Positions 34,558 through 42,763 of a stretch of 64,000 nt of DNA are shown piece by piece (position 1 is the stretch's first letter; each line of letters opens with the position of its first letter). This DNA is from CAVZCK01 sp963798805 (GTDB lineage Bacteria > Pseudomonadota > Alphaproteobacteria > Rhizobiales > Rhodomicrobiaceae): assembly GCA_963798805.1 (NCBI GenBank), contig CAWCVC010000002.1, positions 372,001-436,000 of the forward strand. Direction: 5' to 3'. The translations under genes were made by a program, and so were the position numbers. The notes under the pieces are model-generated. The model had not been told where the DNA came from, searched no databases, and saw nothing but the letters and a program-made list of their open reading frames with translations.

Positions 34558-34904
34558 AGCGCTGTCTCTCGCTGCCGAGTCTTCGTTAGGAGAACCTCCC
34601 GCCGGTTCTATAGGTTCCGTATTTCTTGCCGATGCTGCTCTCCAGCCCGAATAACGCGGCTGGCAGCTCCTGTCGCCCCTTTCTATGCCTCAGCACGGAT
34701 GGAGCGATCCGTCCTGCCCGCCGGATAGTACCGCGGCATTGTGTCCCCCGCACGAAGTTTTGAGCCCATTCGGCCAGCGATCTTGTCCCAAAAATATTAA
34801 ATGACGTGAGTCCGCTCGATCGGGAGACGGCAGTGCGCGGATCGGCGCTGCTTGTCCCCTCTCGGGCGCGATCCGAAGACCGCTCAGCCAACGATAGCAA
34901 TCAG
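34558..34904. other. 347-bp intergenic, divergent promoter region
   Basis: Lies between the start of the kinase (minus) and the CLC channel (plus). An in-frame GTG at 34806 could extend the channel gene upstream, but there is no ribosome site and the added residues lack any family pattern. No repeat or terminator is obvious. Confidence 0.4.
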
Positions 34905-36683
34905 ATGGATGCCAAACCGCAGCAATGGTCGGTGATGTCAGCCTTGGCACTGTTCGTGCGGCGCGAGCGGCTATGGTTCCGGCGTAAACTGCGCGAAAGC
35001 ACGGCTGCGCTGATTGTCGCTGCCGCTTTGGTAGGAGCTGCGGGTGGCGGTGTGGCGTCATCGACGCTGTGGGCGGCCAGTTATCTGCATGTGTTTCTGT
35101 TCGGCCTTCCAGGCGATATGCGCCTCAGCGCCGTCGCCTCGCTCGACTGGCGGCGCCTGCTCGTGGTGCTGACGGTTGGCGGCCTGATCCTCGGCCTCTC
35201 GACCGTGCTGTGGCGAAAGCGCATCGGAACGATCGTCGACCCCATCGAGGCCAATGCGTTGCACGGCGGCAGGATGTCCACCGCCGACAGCCTGTTCGTC
35301 ACCGGGCAATCCATCGTCTCCAGCGGCTTCGGCGCCTCGCTCGGCCTCGAGGGCGGCTACACGCAGATGGCCAGCGCGGTCGGATCGAAGCTCGGCCGGC
35401 TGATGCACCGCCGCCATGAGGTGCGCATGCTTGTCGGGGCGGGGGCCGCCAGCGCTATTGCGGGCGCCTTCAACGCGCCTTTCGCCGGAGCCGCTTATGG
35501 CTTCGAGCTGATCATCGGCAGCTACACGGTCGGCACGCTGGCGCCGGTGGCAGTGGCCTGCGTTGCGGGCACGCTGGTGTCGCGAAGCATCACGCCTCCG
35601 AGCTACCGTATCGAGTTGGGCGCACTTGATGTTCCCGGCGACCATCAGTTCCTGTTCATGGTGGCGATCGGGGTTGTCTGCGGTCTGCTTGCGGTTGCCG
35701 TGATGCAAGGAGCCACCGCGACCGAACAGATCGCCAGAAATCTGCGTGTGCCCCGGGAATTGCGCCCGGTCGCGGGCGGCCTGATCCTCGCGGGGCTCGG
35801 CTGGCTTACACCTCATGCTCTCGGCTCGGGACATGGCGGCATCGAGCTGGTGCTGGAATCGCCCTTGCCGCTGAAGTTTCTCCTATTGGTGCTTGGCGCC
35901 AAGATCCTGGCTTCGGCGGTTTCGATCGGATCGGGCTTTCGCGGCGGGCTGTTCTCCACCTCCCTGTTCCTGGGCGCCTTGGCCGGAGGCGGCGCGGCGC
36001 AGTTGGCGATAGCCGAAGGGCTCGCGTCCAGCTCCGACATCTCGCTGTTTACCCTGGCCGGGATGGCGGCTTTCGGCGCCGCCGTGGTCGGCGCTCCGAT
36101 GACGATGTCTCTGCTGGTCATCGAGATTAGCGACAAGCTCGCCATCGCCGGGCCGATCCTGATCGGCGTCGTCGCCGCCACTTTGACCGTCCGCACGGTA
36201 TTCGGCTATTCCTTCGCCACCTGGCGTTTCCACCTGCGCGGCGAGGCGATCCTGGGCGGCGGCGATGTCGGCTGGGTGCGGGATACGACCGCAGCCAAGC
36301 TGATGCGCCGCGATCTCAAGACCGTCCCGGCCAGCGCCAAGATCCGTGAAATGCGCGCCTTTCATCCGCTGGGCTCGGTCAAGATCGTGGCGGCCGTCGA
36401 TGAGGACGGCGAATTCATGGGGCTCGCAGATGTCGCCAGCTTGCACGCTGCCGATGACCCGGAGGGGACGATCCGGGACCACATTGCGCATGAGGATGCG
36501 GCGATCGGGGGCAATATGACGATCGATCATGTGCTGTCCGAGTTCGAGGCGCGCGAGACGGAGATTCTCGTGGTCGTCGATGAGGCCCGGCATGTTCGCG
36601 GCTATATCACCGAGGCTTATGCGCTGCGCCGCTATCGCGAGGAACTGGACCGACGGCAGCAGGAAATTTTCGGCAATGAGTGA
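34905..36683 (+). CDS. CLC-family chloride channel/transporter with CBS domains
   Basis: A 592-residue inner-membrane protein with about ten hydrophobic segments and a C-terminal CBS pair (about residues 430-590, TAAKLMRRDLKTVPASAKIR, MTIDHVLSEFEARETEILVV). CLC signatures: GLEGGYTQ, holding the gating glutamate in a changed GxEGP motif, FNAPFAGAAYGFE, GSGFRGGLFSTSLF (GGxFxPxL-like). The motif variants (GGY for GP, ST for P) leave the ion specificity open. Start at 34905 is my choice; GTG at 34806 and ATG at 34935 are possible. The gap after it holds two large palindromes. Confidence 0.85.
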   Translation: MDAKPQQWSVMSALALFVRRERLWFRRKLRESTAALIVAAALVGAAGGGVASSTLWAASYLHVFLFGLPGDMRLSAVASLDWRRLLVVLTVGGLILGLSTVLWRKRIGTIVDPIEANALHGGRMSTADSLFVTGQSIVSSGFGASLGLEGGYTQMASAVGSKLGRLMHRRHEVRMLVGAGAASAIAGAFNAPFAGAAYGFELIIGSYTVGTLAPVAVACVAGTLVSRSITPPSYRIELGALDVPGDHQFLFMVAIGVVCGLLAVAVMQGATATEQIARNLRVPRELRPVAGGLILAGLGWLTPHALGSGHGGIELVLESPLPLKFLLLVLGAKILASAVSIGSGFRGGLFSTSLFLGALAGGGAAQLAIAEGLASSSDISLFTLAGMAAFGAAVVGAPMTMSLLVIEISDKLAIAGPILIGVVAATLTVRTVFGYSFATWRFHLRGEAILGGGDVGWVRDTTAAKLMRRDLKTVPASAKIREMRAFHPLGSVKIVAAVDEDGEFMGLADVASLHAADDPEGTIRDHIAHEDAAIGGNMTIDHVLSEFEARETEILVVVDEARHVRGYITEAYALRRYREELDRRQQEIFGNE

Positions 36684-36725
36684 CGGCGGTGCCGGCCCGG
36701 TGGCGCCGGATCCGCGCACCGAAAA

Positions 36726-36800
36726 CTAGTGGAGCGAATTTGACATTTAAGTCCCGGTGGCGGCCAGGCTGGCGCTCAAATGTCAAATTCGCTCCACTAG
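36726..36800. repeat. perfect 23-bp inverted repeat
   Basis: Arms 36726-36748 (CTAGTGGAGCGAATTTGACA then TTT) and 36778-36800 are exact reverse complements, separated by 29 bases. A hairpin would be very stable on either strand. It follows the CLC gene stop by about 40 bases, and there is no T run. It is either an extragenic repeat element or a bidirectional transcription barrier. Confidence 0.75.
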
Positions 36801-36819
36801 ACACATATATTTGGCTACT

Positions 36820-36886
36820 GGTTCTTATGACTGAAACATTTGCAAATGTGGGTGCTGCACGGGGATGCAAATGTTTCAGTCGAACC
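36820..36886. repeat. second adjacent inverted repeat, 16-bp plus 5-bp arms
   Basis: GACTGAAACATTTGCA (36829-36844) pairs exactly with TGCAAATGTTTCAGTC (36866-36881); outside this, GGTTC (36820-36824) pairs with GAACC (36882-36886), leaving a 4-base bulge. It lies 20 bases after the first palindrome. Different arm sequences argue against duplication of the same element. Confidence 0.75.
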
Positions 36887-37003
36887 ACTAGCGGAGCCTT
36901 TTCTCCCGTTGAAGCCAGGCAGAAATCCCGCAACAATCCCGGCGGCATCATGCTCGCGCAAAACATGGTGGATCCGGCCGCGATTTAAGACAAAGGACAG
37001 GAC

Positions 37004-37567
37004 ATGCCCGAATTGAACGTCGTCAGCATTTGCGGGAGCCTTCGCAAGGGGTCTTTCAACCGCATGGTCATGAACGCGCTTGCCGGCTTTGCCCCGGAGG
37101 GGATGAAGATCAGGGAAGCGCCGCCCTATGACGGATTTCCGCTTTATAATGCCGACATTCAGAACTCGTCCGGCTTCCCGGCGGCAGTGCAGACGCTCGC
37201 GGAGGCAATCCGCGCCGCCGACGGCGTGATCTTCTGCACGCCGGAGTACAATTTCGGTATTCCGGGCGGCCTCAAGAACGCGATCGACTGGGTCTCGCGG
37301 CTGCAAAACCAGCCTTTTGCTGGCAAGCCGGTCGCCCTGCAATCGGCCTCGCCCGGTCCGCTCGGCGGGGCGCGCGTTCAATACGATCTGCGCCGGGCAA
37401 TGGTCTTTCTCGATGCGCTGACGCTCAACAAGCCGGAGGTCTTCATCGGCAATTGCGCGCAGCGCATCGACGAGAAGACCGGCCAGATCACCGACGAGCC
37501 GACCCGGGGCTTCCTCAAGCAGCAGCTTGCTGCTTTCGCCAAATTCATCGAGCGGCATGGCGGCTAG
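37004..37567 (+). CDS. NADPH-dependent FMN reductase
   Basis: A 187-residue flavodoxin-fold flavoprotein of the NADPH_dep_FMN_reductase family (ChrR/azoreductase-like), which reduces quinones, chromate or azo compounds. Features: FMN-binding loop SICGSLRKGSFNRMVMNAL, FCTPEYNFGIPGGLKNAIDW (the second flavin-binding loop) and SASPGPLGGARVQYDLRRAM. Starts at the ATG at 37004. It stands alone, transcribed away from the palindrome region and towards the TetR gene. Confidence 0.9.
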   Translation: MPELNVVSICGSLRKGSFNRMVMNALAGFAPEGMKIREAPPYDGFPLYNADIQNSSGFPAAVQTLAEAIRAADGVIFCTPEYNFGIPGGLKNAIDWVSRLQNQPFAGKPVALQSASPGPLGGARVQYDLRRAMVFLDALTLNKPEVFIGNCAQRIDEKTGQITDEPTRGFLKQQLAAFAKFIERHGG

Positions 37568-37721
37568 GCCGGGTTGCGGACGCGGCAATGGCCGATGCCT
37601 CCTCGGCCCGCCCCGGCGGCATGCGCCGACCGCAGGCGGGCCCGCTCACGACATTTTGTAGCGACTGATCAAAAATCCGCGCTATCCTTGTCGCTCACCA
37701 TCCTGGCGACAGAGACCCATC

Positions 37722-38336
37722 ATGGCGCGGCCGAAATCCTTCGATGAAAGCCAAGTGCTCGACGCCGCCGTCGACTGCTTCTGGCGGCACGGCCTGAAAT
37801 CGGCCTCCATCCGCGACCTCGCCGAGGAGATGGGGATCGCCGGGCCGAGCCTTTACAATGCCTATGGCTGCAAGCGGACGCTCTTCATGCAGGCGCTCGA
37901 GCGTTATGCCGAGCAGCGGAGCCGGGCGCGGATTGCGCGGCTGGAGCGCGACTGCTCGCCGAAACAGGCGATCCTGACCTTCATCGCCGAGACCATCGAT
38001 CACGCGCTCACCGCGGCGGACGGCCGGGGCTGCCTCCTGGTCAATACGGCCATGGAGCTGCCGCCGGAGGATCATGAACTCGCCGCCCTCATCTGGCGTT
38101 ATCTCGGCGAAATCCAAGGCTTCTTCGAGCGCAGCCTGATCGCCGGCCAATCCGCGGGCGAGATCCCGAAGGCGCTGAACGCCGCCGAGACGGCCCGGCT
38201 CCTGCTTGCCGTCATCCTCGGGCTGCGTGTCCTGGCGCGGACGCAGCCGAAACGCGAGTTGCTGGAAGGAGCCGTCGCGCCCGTTCTCGCCCTGCTCAAT
38301 ATGCCATCAACATCAGAGAAAGAGGATCCGAGATGA
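37722..38336 (+). CDS. TetR-family transcriptional regulator
   Basis: A 204-residue regulator: N-terminal helix-turn-helix (VLDAAVDCFWRHGLKSASIR, then DLAEEMGIAGPSLYNAYGCK), C-terminal ligand domain with an AcrR-like pattern (LVNTAMELPPEDHELAALIW). Its gene overlaps the following glutathione transferase gene by four bases, and a peroxiredoxin-like gene follows, so it probably controls this small detoxification operon, perhaps through an electrophile or oxidant ligand. Confidence 0.9.
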   Translation: MARPKSFDESQVLDAAVDCFWRHGLKSASIRDLAEEMGIAGPSLYNAYGCKRTLFMQALERYAEQRSRARIARLERDCSPKQAILTFIAETIDHALTAADGRGCLLVNTAMELPPEDHELAALIWRYLGEIQGFFERSLIAGQSAGEIPKALNAAETARLLLAVILGLRVLARTQPKRELLEGAVAPVLALLNMPSTSEKEDPR

Positions 38337-39037
38337 TCGAACTTCACTATTGGACGACGCCCAACGGCCATAAGATCACGATGTTTCTGGAAGAGACCGG
38401 GCTGCCTTACGAGATCGTGCCCGTCAATATCGGCAAGGGCGATCAGTTCAAGCCGGAGTTCCTGGCAATTTCCCCCAACAACCGCATTCCTGCCATCATC
38501 GATCATGAGCCGGCTGATGGCGGCGCGCCGATCTCGGTCTTCGAATCCGGTGCGATCCTGCTCTATCTCGCCGAGAAGACCGGCGAATTCATTCCCGCCG
38601 ACATTCGCGGCCGCGTCGAAGTCGTGCAATGGCTGTTCTGGCAGATGGGCGGGCTCGGGCCGATGGCCGGCCAGAACCATCATTTCGCGATCTATGCGCC
38701 TGAGAAGCTTCCCTATGCGATCGACCGCTATGTCAATGAGACCAACCGCCTCTACGCGGTGCTGAACAAGCGCCTCGCCGACCGGGAGTTCGTCGCCGGG
38801 GATTATTCCATCGCAGACATGGCAAGCTATCCCTGGATCGTCCCTTATGAGCGCCAGGGCCAGAATCTCGACGACTTCCCGAACCTGAAGCGCTGGTTCA
38901 ACGTCATCAAGGAGCGTCCGGCGACCGTGAGAGCTTATGCAAAGGCGAAGGAGATCAACCCGAGTGCCGGCGGCATCAGGACCGAGGAGGAGAAAAGGAT
39001 TCTTTTCGGTCAGACGGCAAGCGTCGTGAACCGGTGA
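38333..39037 (+). CDS. glutathione S-transferase (YfcG/YghU-like)
   Basis: A 234-residue enzyme of the nu-class-like GST group; YfcG and YghU reduce disulfides and hydroperoxides with glutathione. The N-terminal thioredoxin fold (LHYWTTPNGHKITMFLEETG, SPNNRIPAIIDH, SVFESGAILLYLAEKTG) and the C-terminal helical domain (WQMGGLGPMAGQNHHF, YSIADMASYPWI) are characteristic. Thr/Asn near the N-terminus (TPNG) matches the YfcG active site. Located in the TetR-GST-peroxiredoxin operon, translationally coupled to the regulator. Confidence 0.92.
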   Translation: MIELHYWTTPNGHKITMFLEETGLPYEIVPVNIGKGDQFKPEFLAISPNNRIPAIIDHEPADGGAPISVFESGAILLYLAEKTGEFIPADIRGRVEVVQWLFWQMGGLGPMAGQNHHFAIYAPEKLPYAIDRYVNETNRLYAVLNKRLADREFVAGDYSIADMASYPWIVPYERQGQNLDDFPNLKRWFNVIKERPATVRAYAKAKEINPSAGGIRTEEEKRILFGQTASVVNR

Positions 39038-39067
39038 GCGCGCGGCCGCGCAAAATGAGGATCGACG

Positions 39068-39592
39068 ATGAGTGAAACGACAACGAAATTTCCGCCGGCC
39101 ACGCCCTTTCCCAGCCTCACCTGGCCGACCGTACGGGGGGGCCAGATCGATATTGTCGGCGATGAGGGCTGGCGGATGCTGGTCGTCTATCGCGGCAAGC
39201 ATTGCCCGCTATGCAAGCGCTATCTCAAGACGCTGAACGGGATGCTCGGCGATTTCAAAGAGGCCGGGGTTGCCGTTGCGGCGATTTCCGCCGACCCGGT
39301 GGAGAAAGCGGCGGCGGATGTCGAGAGCGAGGGCTGGGATTTTCCGGTCGGCTTCGGGTTGACCGTCGACGAGATGCGCACGCTCGGCCTCTATATTTCC
39401 GAGCCGCGCTCGCCGCAGGAGACCGACAGGCCATTCGCCGAGCCGGGGCTGTTCGTCGTCAATCCGGCGGGGAACGTGCAGATCGTCGACATCTCCAACG
39501 CGCCGTCCTCCCGTCCGGATCTGCAAGCGCTGCTGAACGGGATCAAATTCGCGATCGAGAAGGGTTCTCCGGTGCGAGGGACGCTGGCCTGA
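39068..39592 (+). CDS. peroxiredoxin-like (AhpC/TSA) protein
   Basis: A 174-residue thioredoxin-fold protein with Cys46 and Cys49 in YRGKHCPLCKRYLKTL, a CxxC variant rather than the usual PxxxTxxC peroxiredoxin motif. Such proteins are annotated peroxiredoxin-like family and may act as disulfide reductases or peroxidases. Other blocks: VAVAAISADPVEKA and SRPDLQALLNGIKFAIEKG. Last gene of the operon; the terminator follows 32 bases downstream. Confidence 0.85.
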   Translation: MSETTTKFPPATPFPSLTWPTVRGGQIDIVGDEGWRMLVVYRGKHCPLCKRYLKTLNGMLGDFKEAGVAVAAISADPVEKAAADVESEGWDFPVGFGLTVDEMRTLGLYISEPRSPQETDRPFAEPGLFVVNPAGNVQIVDISNAPSSRPDLQALLNGIKFAIEKGSPVRGTLA

Positions 39593-39623
39593 TCGCCGCT
39601 TCCGCCATCACCTGCTTTGTCGC

Positions 39624-39654
39624 AGTGCCGGCCCGCCGAGGGCTGGCACTTTTT
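39624..39654 (+). terminator. intrinsic terminator after the TetR-GST-peroxiredoxin operon
   Basis: 11-bp stem AGTGCCGGCCC / GGGCTGGCACT with one G-U wobble, 5-base loop, then TTTTT. A classical rho-independent terminator. Confidence 0.85.
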
Positions 39655-39911
39655 GCATTCGGGCAGCGTTTCGTCTTTGTCAACGCCTTGCAGTGGATTA
39701 TGAAAGGGGCTGCTCGAATCGTGCGCCATTTCGCGCCGCAATAAAAAATCGCTTGATTTTGAACCCGCAAGCGGACAGCACCGAAGCATAATGCAGCGCC
39801 GGAGATGGTGATCAGACGGCGCTGTCACTCTGAGCCCGCCTTCGGTAAGAAGGCTCCGCCAAACCACGACGCCGCAACCGAGGTTGCAGCCTCTCTCAAG
39901 GAGGTAGAGCA
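39655..39911. other. rest of the intergenic region before corA
   Basis: About 255 bases between the terminator and corA. An AT-rich stretch near 39740-39765 could hold the corA promoter. No gene, repeat or known riboswitch motif is evident. Confidence 0.4.
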
Positions 39912-40868
39912 ATGATCACGGCTTATGTGCGCAAAAATGGAAGCTTGTCGCCGGTCGCGGTTCAGAGGGACCAGCCATTGCCGGCCGATGCGATCTGGAT
40001 CGATCTGCTCGCGCCGACGAAGGAGGAAGAGGCGCTCGCTGAGGAGGGGCTCGCCATTGACCTGCCGACGCGGGAGGAAATGCGCGAGATCGAGATTTCC
40101 AGCCGGCTCTACCAGGAGAACGGCGCCCTGTTCATGACGGTCACGGTCTTGACCCAGGTCGAGGCCGAGAGTCCGGAGACCGAGCCGATCACCTTCGTGC
40201 TCATCGGCCAGCGTCTGGTGACGATCCGCTACGCCAACCCGCTGCCTTTCCGCGCCTATGCCAGCCAAAGCCAGCGGCAGGCCGACGCCGGGGTTTCCGG
40301 CGAGACCATCATGGTCGGGCTGCTCGACGCCGTCATCGACCGCATCGCCGACGTGCTGGAGCGCGTCCAGCATGACATGAACCAGGTGTCCCGCACGATC
40401 TTCTCGCGGCAGAAGACCGATTTTCAGGAGGCGCTGCGCAGCATCGGCCACGCCGAAGGCCTGACCTCGCGCACACGCGAGAGCCTTGTCAGCATCGGGC
40501 GCGTGCTGTCCTTTCTCAGCCGTCCGAGCGAAGTCAGGCCGAACAAGACGCTCGCCCGCTCACTGAAGACGCTCTCGCGCGACGTGCTGGCGCTCAGCGA
40601 CCATTCCAGCTTTCTCGCCAACAACATCAATTTCATGCTCAGCGCCACGCTCGGCATGTCTAATATCGAGCAGACCGACGTGATCAAGATCTTCTCGGTC
40701 ATGTCGGTCGTCTTCCTGCCGCCGACCTTGGTCGCCAGCATTTACGGCATGAACTTCAAATTCATGCCGGAGCTCGACTGGTGGATCGGCTATCCATTTT
40801 CGCTCGTGCTGATGATTGCCGCCGGTATCCTGCCCTATCTTTTTTTCAAGCGCCGCGGCTGGTTGTAA
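39912..40868 (+). CDS. corA: CorA-family magnesium/divalent cation transporter
   Basis: A 318-residue pentameric-channel subunit. The N-terminal cytoplasmic domain (WIDLLAPTKEEEALAEEGLA) precedes two C-terminal membrane helices; the signature YGMNFKFMPEL (GMN motif) lies between them. Ends in KRRGWL, a common CorA C-terminus. The ribosome site AAGGAGG at the start is ideal. Stand-alone gene. Substrate could be Mg, Co or Ni; the family does not tell. Confidence 0.92.
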   Translation: MITAYVRKNGSLSPVAVQRDQPLPADAIWIDLLAPTKEEEALAEEGLAIDLPTREEMREIEISSRLYQENGALFMTVTVLTQVEAESPETEPITFVLIGQRLVTIRYANPLPFRAYASQSQRQADAGVSGETIMVGLLDAVIDRIADVLERVQHDMNQVSRTIFSRQKTDFQEALRSIGHAEGLTSRTRESLVSIGRVLSFLSRPSEVRPNKTLARSLKTLSRDVLALSDHSSFLANNINFMLSATLGMSNIEQTDVIKIFSVMSVVFLPPTLVASIYGMNFKFMPELDWWIGYPFSLVLMIAAGILPYLFFKRRGWL

Positions 40869-41052
40869 CGATTTCCCCTTCCTCATCCGACGGCTTTTGA
40901 CTGGTCCGCCCACCAGCTGCGCGGTCAGCCCGCCTTCACCCTTTCATGCGACGATGGTCCCATCGAAAGCGGAGCCGGAAGCCGCTAAATATCAGACCGG
41001 CGGCCGTTTTCGGGAGTTCGCGCTTTTTTCAAGCTTGTTTCAGGGCTGATCG

Positions 41053-41850
41053 ATGCAGCTTGAGCTGTTATCCGCGCCTCCCAAGGGACGGACGCGAAGG
41101 GTGAGCGTTCTGCTCGTGCACGGCATCTGTCTCGGCGCCTGGGTCTGGGAGGACAATTTCCTCCCCTATCTGTCGGATGAAGGTTTCGCCACCTTTGCGC
41201 TCAGCATGCGCGGCCACGGTCGGAGCGGAGGCGGCGAGGCCATAGGCTCCTGGCGGCTCAGGGATTTCAGCGACGATCTCGACTGGGCGATCCGCGAAAT
41301 CGTCGGGCCTGTCGTCATCGTCGGGCATTCGATGGGAGGCGGGGTCGCGCAATATTATTTGCGCCAGGGCCGGCCGGCGGCGGGCCTGGTGCTGATGGCG
41401 TCGGTGCCGCCGCATGGGCTGATGCGGGCCTCGCTGTCCATGTACAGCCGCAATCCATCGCTCTGGGAAGAGCTCTACAAGGCTCGCAACGCCCGGATCA
41501 GCGACGTCGATCTGCGCATATTGGAGCGCGGCCTGATCTCCAAGCCGATTACGCCGGACAGCCGCAGACAGCTGCTGCGCCGCCTCAGCCCGCCGGCCGT
41601 GCAGGCGAGCGCCGAGCTGATGGGCTGGCCGCCGATCGCGCCGCTTCCCTGGCTGGCACCGCCGCGGCTGGTAATCGGAGGCGAGCGCGACGATCTGGTG
41701 CCGCAGACCGATATCTATCTCACAGCTGCCTATTACGGTGTTGCGCCGGTCATCATTCCCGATTGCGCCCACGCGATCATGCTGGAAGCGCAATGGCCCG
41801 AAGCCGCCAAACGGCTCTGCGGCTGGCTCACCGAGCGCTTCGAAGCCTGA
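41053..41850 (+). CDS. alpha/beta hydrolase
   Basis: A 265-residue alpha/beta-hydrolase with oxyanion HG in LLVHGICLGAW, nucleophile Ser93 in VGHSMGGG, an acidic residue in VIGGERDDLVP (about 218) and catalytic His in PDCAHAIMLEAQWP. FALSMRGHGRSGG is the usual second-turn motif. Substrate unknown. Only about 20 bases separate its end from the convergent transglutaminase gene at 41873. Confidence 0.9.
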   Translation: MQLELLSAPPKGRTRRVSVLLVHGICLGAWVWEDNFLPYLSDEGFATFALSMRGHGRSGGGEAIGSWRLRDFSDDLDWAIREIVGPVVIVGHSMGGGVAQYYLRQGRPAAGLVLMASVPPHGLMRASLSMYSRNPSLWEELYKARNARISDVDLRILERGLISKPITPDSRRQLLRRLSPPAVQASAELMGWPPIAPLPWLAPPRLVIGGERDDLVPQTDIYLTAAYYGVAPVIIPDCAHAIMLEAQWPEAAKRLCGWLTERFEA

Positions 41851-41872
41851 GCGAACATTGCAGGCGGAGGGG

Positions 41873-42763
41873 CTAATTCGCCACCGCGGTCAGCGCCGGG
41901 ACCACATCGACGGCGACCTCGACCTGATGCGCGCCGCCGCCGAGCAGGACGCCGGTCACCGGGCTGACATCCTGAAAGTCGCGGCCATAGGCGATGGTGA
42001 TGTGCTCGTCATTCGGGATGATGTTGTTGGTCGGGTCGAAATCGATCCAGCCGACACGGGGCGACCAGATGGAGACCCAGGCGTGGGACGCGTCAGCGCC
42101 GATCAGCCTTTCCTTGCCTGCCGGCGGGCGCGTGAGCAGATAGCCGCTGACATAGCGGGCCGGCAGGCAGAAGGCGCGCATGGCGCCAATCAGCAGATGG
42201 GCGAAATCCTGGCAGACGCCCCGCCGGATCTCGAGCACGTCGTCGATGGTCGTCGCAACGTCGGTCGCCTTCTCGTCATAGACGAAATCGGCGTGGATGC
42301 GGCCCATCAGCTCCCGCGCGCATTCGAGGATGGGGCGTCCAGGTGCGAAGACCGGCCGCGCGAAGTCGATCAGCTCCTCGGTTACTTCGGTGAACTGGGA
42401 CGGCATCAGATATTGGATGACCTCGACGTCATAGGGCTTGCCGGCCGGAGCGAGCTGAGCCGCGACCTTGTCCCAGGGCTCCGAAGCCGCCGGATCGAGC
42501 GGGCCGGGCGGCGTAACCTCGATCAGGCTGCGCGAATGGATGAGCAGCTCGGAATGGCTGCTTTCGATGGCGACGGTCGAGGCGGGGTTGCCGAAATAAT
42601 CGACGAAATCGCTGCGCGATGCCGGCGCCGGATCGACCACGAGCGTGTGCCTGATGATGCGCTGGCGCTGATGGGGGCGGGGAGCGAGATGAACCAGATG
42701 ATGGGCCTGCGCAACAGGAGCTGTATAGTGGTAAACAGTCTTGTGGCTGACCTCGAATATCAT
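41873..42763 (-). CDS. transglutaminase-like protein with N-terminal Bact_transglu_N domain
   Basis: A 296-residue soluble protein. The N-terminal beta domain (VSHKTVYHYTAPVAQAHHLV) is Bact_transglu_N-like; the C-terminal papain-like part has Cys184 in RRGVCQDFAHL, His227 in DASHAWVS and Asp243 in DFDPTNN. These proteins are predicted thiol peptidases or transpeptidases encoded with circularly permuted ATP-grasp enzymes and alpha-E proteins; function is unproved. Its start overlaps the stop of the upstream ATP-grasp/alpha-E fusion gene by four bases, so they are co-translated. Last gene of the 42-51 kb cluster. Confidence 0.87.
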   Translation of the reverse strand: MIFEVSHKTVYHYTAPVAQAHHLVHLAPRPHQRQRIIRHTLVVDPAPASRSDFVDYFGNPASTVAIESSHSELLIHSRSLIEVTPPGPLDPAASEPWDKVAAQLAPAGKPYDVEVIQYLMPSQFTEVTEELIDFARPVFAPGRPILECARELMGRIHADFVYDEKATDVATTIDDVLEIRRGVCQDFAHLLIGAMRAFCLPARYVSGYLLTRPPAGKERLIGADASHAWVSIWSPRVGWIDFDPTNNIIPNDEHITIAYGRDFQDVSPVTGVLLGGGAHQVEVAVDVVPALTAVAN

